A DNA stretch of 10,225 bases from Nitrososphaeraceae archaeon (GTDB lineage: Archaea > Thermoproteota > Nitrososphaeria > Nitrososphaerales > Nitrososphaeraceae), in NCBI GenBank assembly GCA_030038695.1, contig JASHSN010000123.1, positions 1 through 10,225 on the forward strand, written 5' to 3'. The stretch's first letter is position 1; each line of letters starts with the position of its first letter. A model generated the notes under the pieces. The model searched no databases and had not been told where the DNA came from. It saw only the letters and a program-made list of their open reading frames with translations. Positions 6,979 through 10,225 of the stretch are shown here, piece by piece. Made by a program: the position numbers and the translations under genes.

Positions 6979-6991
6979 TTAAATCATTTTG

Positions 6992-7155
6992 TCAGAGTAT
7001 TAGCCTTGTCATAACTTGCGACAAATCCTGCTGAACTTCAGCTAAAACATGTTTCTCATCATCGAATGGATGTTATAATCTGCTTTCTCTATGATTTGAT
7101 CAAACACAATTCCACCGTCTTTGTCAAAGTTGGTATCGTTTGACACTAAATGCAA
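6992..7155 (-). pseudogene. Gene scrap, possibly MoaB/MogA-like
   Basis: On the minus strand the frame from about 7155 reads LHLVSNDTNFDKDGGIVFDQ, IIEKADYNIHS. One frameshift near 7065 then gives FDDEKHVLAEVQQDLSQVMT, RLIL and a TGA (6992-6994). The spacing of S-DT--DK-G, a helix of the type IIEKA-Y, then DDEKH-L-EVQ resembles the N-terminal part of molybdopterin adenylyltransferase-type proteins (MoaB/MogA). The diagnostic GGTG motif is not seen, so the assignment is tentative. It is too short to function. From 7156 to 7334 I see only short fragments and no gene. Confidence 0.3.
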
Positions 7156-7334
7156 TGTCCATACCGGATTGACGAATATACATATTTTACCGGTCAACTC
7201 CGATATCTAACTGTTATCATCGTTAAGTCAGAATTAAACAAGACACATTTTAGAGGAACTAACACCAGTTTCGGCGATCGAGATCACGAAAGTCGCTTGT
7301 GTATAAGTACTTTAATTTACGATTTAGCGTAACG

Positions 7335-7616
7335 TCAGAATTCAAAATTTAGAATCATATCATGTCGAGAAATATTAAGATAAAGATCATTTTCATCGTA
7401 ATAATCTACTTTTGATTTTGGAATTATATATTCATGCGATTTTATGGTATCCCCGTCTATTATTATTATTTTGTCATGATATTGTGCCATTACATTTCCA
7501 CAGACGTATTGATCACTACTTTTGACTTCCTTTCGTGACCATGTTAGTTCATTCCAGTCTATTTGGTTCATGTAATGAGTTTTGTCGTAGGCTTGCACAT
7601 TAGTTGTTATACACAT
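7335..7616 (-). CDS. Small PRC-barrel-like protein, 93 aa (or 78 aa from an internal Met)
   Basis: An intact frame ending in TGA. The body MNQIDWNELTWSRKEVKSSD, QYVCGNVMAQYHDKIIIIDG, then HEYIIPKSKVDYYDENDLYL has the small beta-barrel pattern of PRC-barrel-like proteins: a V-S-D--- CG-V--- strand pair followed by an IPKSKV--YD--- LYL strand. It is predicted to be cytoplasmic, with no signal peptide or membrane segment. Start choice: an ATG at 7616 gives 93 residues, but the internal ATG at 7571 (MNQIDW) begins exactly where the conserved part begins, and the strong AT-rich TATA-like run at 7621-7636 fits a transcript starting near 7604 better than one serving 7616. I therefore favour 7571. 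Proteins of this kind are common in thaumarchaea; the ligand or partner is unknown. Confidence 0.7.
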   Translation of the reverse strand: MCITTNVQAYDKTHYMNQIDWNELTWSRKEVKSSDQYVCGNVMAQYHDKIIIIDGDTIKSHEYIIPKSKVDYYDENDLYLNISRHDMILNFEF

Positions 7617-7620
7617 TAAA

Positions 7621-7636
7621 TTATATAATAATTATA
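7621..7636 (-). promoter_or_regulatory. TATA-like run upstream of the PRC-barrel-like gene
   Basis: The minus strand reads TATAATTATTATATAA here. It is too close to the ATG at 7616 to drive a transcript containing it, but is well placed (about 58 bp) for a short-leader transcript starting near 7604 and translated from the ATG at 7571. The evidence is compositional only. Confidence 0.4.
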
Positions 7637-7672
7637 GACATTTTAGTCGGCATTGATGATGGGGTAGGAACA

Positions 7673-7790
7673 TCAGCCATTGCGTTCAATACTCTGTCCC
7701 ACTACCGTGCCGGTAGTAGCTCCTAGTATCATTCCACCCACTACACGTCTTCTCGCTCTAAACGTGAGAAGGATGTGGACTGCATTCCAT
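7673..7790 (-). pseudogene. Glycine-zipper small protein remnant
   Basis: An ATG at 7790 begins MECSPHPSHV and stops at once. The neighbouring frame reads FRARRRVVGG, MILGATTGTVVGQSIERNG and ends at TGA (7673-7675). The alternating Gly spacing (GG---GA--G--VG) is a glycine-zipper, typical of short membrane-inserting or stress-envelope proteins. One single-base indel near 7760 would join the two pieces into a protein of about 38 residues, so it is either frameshifted or a relic. It lies 56 bp upstream of the PRC-barrel-like gene on the same strand. Confidence 0.45.
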
Positions 7791-7966
7791 TATATTTTTA
7801 TCTGGAGATCTTTGGAAATGCATCTGATCTAACAATGTGTTTATCCAATCGATATTGACGACCAACCACTGCTATCTTTCTTGAAGCTGTAGATGTTCTC
7901 TAGGTGCTTTTTTACCTATTGCAATCATCAATAGTAAAAGTCTAATATAAGATAGCCTAATTCTCA

Positions 7967-9132
7967 TTACATTTTGAATAGACGATGATGTGGATGACGT
8001 CTTACATCTAGAGCAACTTGACCACCACAGGCTATAGCCACAGCAGACATCAGAAATACAGGCAAGAGTCCTTCATTTGGTATGGCAACTACGATAACGA
8101 CAATAGCAGCTATCATACCATATAAGGCCATCGGAAATTCTTTTCTTAAAGAATTATTATTAACTTGGTTTGTCCTTTCAGATGTGATATGCATAACACC
8201 AAGTGCAAACAGGCATATTGAAACCGAAACACACAACAATCATTTCTCTGCAAAAGGCATTGCTAGATTCTGATTATCCAGTACAACATGTTCAATACTT
8301 ACTCCTAAAGCAGTAAATCCAATTAGTAAAGGAAAATGTATGTAAAGCCAGCAAAGATATATCCCAACTCGTCTTTCGCTGCGTAATGCCTTTATCTCAG
8401 ATCCATCCACGATGTCAAAGTATATCCACCATAGACTGAAAGCTATTCCAAGTCCTAGTGCTGTATCAGTAATTGATTGAGCAGTCCATTCATGACTTGA
8501 TATGCCATCTACAACTGCTAGTATGGAAATACCAAATACTATGATAGTAAATGATCCAAAGCGTTCAGGTAGGTGATGAATATTGGGAGCAAATTTTACT
8601 GCCATACTCCGAGTAAATATCATTGGTATTGAAATATCTATAATCAAACCTATTATCCAGAAGATGAAACGAAAAGGTATAGGTACTAAAGCAGACACAA
8701 ACCATAATGCTGCTACGATCGAAAAGCCAATGCAATATCGCTTTATGAATGGACGTGTTGCAGGAACATTTCTTCCAGTGCGCAGATATTCAATAACAAG
8801 AATGGCACGTGTTGCCGCGAAAGATAGTGCAAATCCACTGGAATCCTTGCCAAAGCCATCAGAAACACATACGGCCATGAAAGCAGCTGCAGCCATTTGC
8901 AAAAGTGTTAACAGACGGTGTCCTAAATCATCAGTTTCAAACCTTGAATTATAGAAGGTAACTCCTATCCACGACAAAAAACAGGTACAAATAGCGCAAC
9001 AAACACCAGAAATCCTGAAACTGAAACATTATGATTAAGAATTGAACTCAGCTGAAAAACTACAATCGCAACGATCAAATCGTAGAAATTCTCTAACCAT
9101 GATGCATGTCTTTCTTTCTCGATATTCTCCAC
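7967..9132 (-). pseudogene. Low temperature requirement A (LtrA) family membrane protein, one frameshift and one opal stop
   Basis: Three consecutive minus-strand segments form one LtrA protein of about 387 residues, the family's normal length. First (9132 to about 8980): ENIEKERHASWLENFYDL then SVSGFLVFVALFVPVF, the usual LtrA N-terminus. Second (8977-8240): SWIGVTFYNSRFETDDLGHR and later LPERFGSFTIIVFG, the family signature, with several hydrophobic helices. Third (8239-7967): LLCVSVSICLFALGVMHI, two more helices and a basic tail RRHPHHRLFKM. Lesions: a run of six A at 8976-8981 (T on the coding strand) is one base short of the frame VPVF-L-SWIG, and a TGA (8240-8242) sits in FAEK*LLC where a Trp codon would fit. 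The start is taken as GTG at 9132, since no ATG is in frame and homology begins there. The family consists of predicted multi-pass membrane proteins of poorly known function. Confidence 0.88.
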
Positions 9133-9251
9133 CTCAAAAAGACGCTTATAAATATCTTTTATTCTTTTAGATGCATTTTCATTCTCGAAGTTTATGAACT
9201 GAATTTCGAATATAGAAGCTGTGCTAGATAGGTGGCTTTGATTCTAGGTAG

Positions 9252-9740
9252 ATGAGATTAAGTAGCGATTACGTTGCAGTTGCGTTACTAGCCGTAAGTA
9301 GAAGAGCTACGATGATCCTTCTTGCAAAGGCCTACTTTAATATAATTCTAGTATCATTATATCATAAGTTGAGTGCAGTAAGCGAGGTTCTAAAGAAATT
9401 TGACGAACTCGAAAATGCTATGAAAATACACCTTGGAAAAGTCGATCCCCCATTAATTGTCGATCTAATACTACGTCAAAGGAAGGAGAAGAATCCTATA
9501 TATACTCTCGAGGTTTTCATAAAGGCAGGACAGGATACTAACGAAATCAGGAATCGGATAATCAAAGAAACTGGTATGGTTCCAGTTTTCTATGACGAAG
9601 GAACACATATTGTAGTAGCACACAGAGTCAATTTTGACATGCTAAAGATGATAAATGATATTGAATTTGTAGATAGAATTAGAGGCACTTACGCAGGTGT
9701 CCAGGCGTCAATAGGGCCAGTTTATGAGAAAGACGACTAA
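9252..9740 (+). CDS. Conserved-looking protein of unknown function, 162 aa (start uncertain)
   Basis: An intact frame to TAA. The C-terminal two-thirds look like a compact alpha/beta domain: DPPLIVDLILRQRKEKNPIY, TLEVFIKAGQDTNEIRNRII, ETGMVPVFYDEGTHIVVAHR, MINDIEFVDRIRGTYAGVQA, ending SIGPVYEKDD. The pattern strand - helix (NEIRNRIIKETG) - strand - strand - helix - strand (VDRIRGTYAG) resembles a ferredoxin-like or inhibitor-I9-like fold; this is inference from pattern only. Residues 1-56 are a hydrophobic, less convincing extension (VALLAVSRRATMILLAKAYF). A TATA-like TTTAATATAA at 9336-9345 lies 25-30 bp upstream of an in-frame TTG (9369), and an ATG at 9420 starts exactly at the domain, so the real protein may be 106-123 residues. 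Its neighbours are a divergent LtrA pseudogene and a cupredoxin remnant; no operon is seen. Confidence 0.65.
   Translation: MRLSSDYVAVALLAVSRRATMILLAKAYFNIILVSLYHKLSAVSEVLKKFDELENAMKIHLGKVDPPLIVDLILRQRKEKNPIYTLEVFIKAGQDTNEIRNRIIKETGMVPVFYDEGTHIVVAHRVNFDMLKMINDIEFVDRIRGTYAGVQASIGPVYEKDD
9336..9345 (+). promoter_or_regulatory. TATA-like element inside the 5' end of the 9252 frame
   Basis: TTTAATATAA is centred about 28 bp upstream of an in-frame TTG at 9369 and 80 bp upstream of the ATG at 9420. No comparable element precedes the ATG at 9252. It favours a downstream start for this gene. Confidence 0.3.
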
Positions 9741-10000
9741 AAAGCTGTTGGACGATATTGTAATATGCGAAACAGGATGTGAATCCCTCTAGCATCCGAA
9801 TGCAGGTGTCTTAGTCTTCTGTCTCGACAAAGCAGAAAGCCTCTTTAGTTAGTCACATTAAGTTAGGGAGAATGATTATACGCCAATCAATCTAGCAGCA
9901 CCTTATATTAAAATGGATAAGAGGCTATGGTTCAAAAAGTGATGATGTTCATCGTTGTATCTGTAGCAGCAAGATGTAACAGTAAGAGTTGTAACAATAA
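9741..10000. other. No gene seen; degraded sequence upstream of the cupredoxin remnant
   Basis: All frames are interrupted. A short frame MMFIVVSVAARCNSKSC begins at an ATG near 9941 and looks like a fragment of a signal peptide, which could be the old N-terminus of the cupredoxin that follows, but the connection cannot be shown. A TATA-like CTTATATTAAAA lies near 9902-9913. I see no tRNA, terminator hairpin or repeat. Confidence 0.3.
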
Positions 10001-10225
10001 AGCTCGAACTTAGATACTGATGTTGCACCTGGCCACCCGGGTGTATTCCAATTTGCTTGTAAATATCATGCTCCATCAATGATAGTACAATTAGTTGCCC
10101 TGCCCGATCTTTATATTTTTCTCCTTTGCTTTACTAGCTCCCTTTTTGATTTTGTTCTTTACCATGAAGCAGGTTTTGCTCCTCGATTGGCTTTAATAGG
10201 ATCTTTTCTTACAGTGCTGGTTGTT
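10001..10225 (+). pseudogene. Cupredoxin / multicopper-oxidase-type C-terminus, start missing, open at right edge
   Basis: The stop-free frame from 10001 contains VAPGHPGVFQFACKYHAPSM followed by IVQLVALP (10022-10105). C-x2-H-x3-M after a strand containing HPGVF is the type-1 blue copper ligand loop, and the trailing M-V-L-V-LP strand normally ends the domain. Upstream, all frames are interrupted by stops, so the first ligand His and the rest of the barrel (normally about 80-100 residues more) are not seen; only the last strand pair remains. After LP the frame continues as DLYIFLLCFTSSLFDFVLYH and a hydrophobic stretch to the window end, which may be a membrane helix fused to the cupredoxin or simply the complement of a lysine-rich frame on the other strand (10091-10165). 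In ammonia-oxidising archaea such copper proteins act in extracytoplasmic electron transfer. Confidence 0.6.

Noticed and set aside
7150..7332. 60-codon plus-strand frame
   Set aside because: Composition is not protein-like, no promoter is seen, and it overlaps minus-strand remnants.
1520..8242. Stop-codon recoding (in-frame TGA in the SDR and LtrA genes, TAG in the sensor fragment)
   Set aside because: The same genes also carry frameshifts or deletions, both TGA and TAG are involved, and intact neighbours use all stops normally; ordinary decay explains it.
8583..8954. 123-codon open frame on the plus strand
   Set aside because: It is fully antisense to the LtrA gene, which has the family signature; no start signal and no recognisable protein.
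10091..10165. 24-residue lysine-rich minus-strand frame (MVKNKIKKGASKAKEK...)
   Set aside because: It looks protein-like but stops after 24 codons inside the cupredoxin sequence; kept only as an ambiguity in the findings.
1..10225. CRISPR array, tRNA, rRNA, insertion sequence or defence system
   Set aside because: No regularly spaced repeats, no cloverleaf-like sequence, no transposase, nuclease or Cas-like motifs were seen on either strand.

Overview
The window looks like an accessory, decaying stretch of a genome from an ammonia-oxidising archaeon of the order Nitrososphaerales (Thaumarchaeota/Nitrososphaerota), most likely a low-GC Nitrosocosmicus-like lineage. I base this on the AT-rich sequence, archaeal TATA-like boxes placed for leaderless or short-leader transcripts, and protein styles I associate with that group: a cytoplasmic histidine kinase with tandem PLD-like sensor modules, a stand-alone receiver protein, a membrane-anchored parallel beta-helix protein, a PRC-barrel-like small protein and a type-1 copper cupredoxin. 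This placement is recognition from memory and no search was run.

Layout. 1-712 (-) is the N-terminal part of a membrane-anchored beta-helix protein that runs off the left edge. It is divergent from 872-1381 (+), an intact soluble protein of unknown function, and a perfect 8-bp inverted repeat lies between them. 1418-2035 (-) is a short-chain dehydrogenase pseudogene. 2100-2315 (+) is an unexplained stop-free frame. 2470-2649 (+) is a 59-residue single-pass membrane protein. It is followed by a receiver-domain response regulator ending at 3086 that has all its active-site residues but no usable in-frame start codon. 3497-3700 (-) is a frameshifted second copy of the same small membrane protein, lying 37 bp downstream of the intact 731-residue histidine kinase (3738-5933, -). 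6117-6440 (+) is a broken divergent paralogue of the kinase's N-terminal sensor. Remnants follow: an unknown protein (6457-6699, +), the C-terminus of a CurA-type NADP-dependent oxidoreductase (6715-6978, -) and a possible MoaB-like scrap (6992-7155, -). 7335-7616 (-) is an intact small PRC-barrel-like protein, preceded by a glycine-zipper remnant (7673-7790, -). 7967-9132 (-) is a nearly complete LtrA family membrane protein with one frameshift and one opal stop. 9252-9740 (+) is a conserved-looking protein of uncertain start. The right edge (10001-10225, +) holds a cupredoxin C-terminus with a full set of downstream copper ligands.

How it fits together. The coherent functional theme is two-component signalling: a soluble three-module sensor kinase, a stand-alone receiver, a broken sensor paralogue, and two copies of one small membrane protein with a DEHM...PG motif, each next to a signalling gene. 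Everything else is a mosaic of single genes and gene remnants. Lesions are of mixed type (homopolymer indels, internal deletions, TGA and TAG stops, lost start codons), which argues for ordinary gene decay rather than recoding. I see no rRNA, tRNA, CRISPR array, insertion sequence or phage gene. Stretches without a recognisable gene are 713-871 (divergent promoter region), 2036-2469 (only the frame at 2100-2315), 3087-3496 (a signal-peptide-like start only), 5934-6116 (divergent promoter region), 7156-7334, 7791-7966 and 9741-10000.
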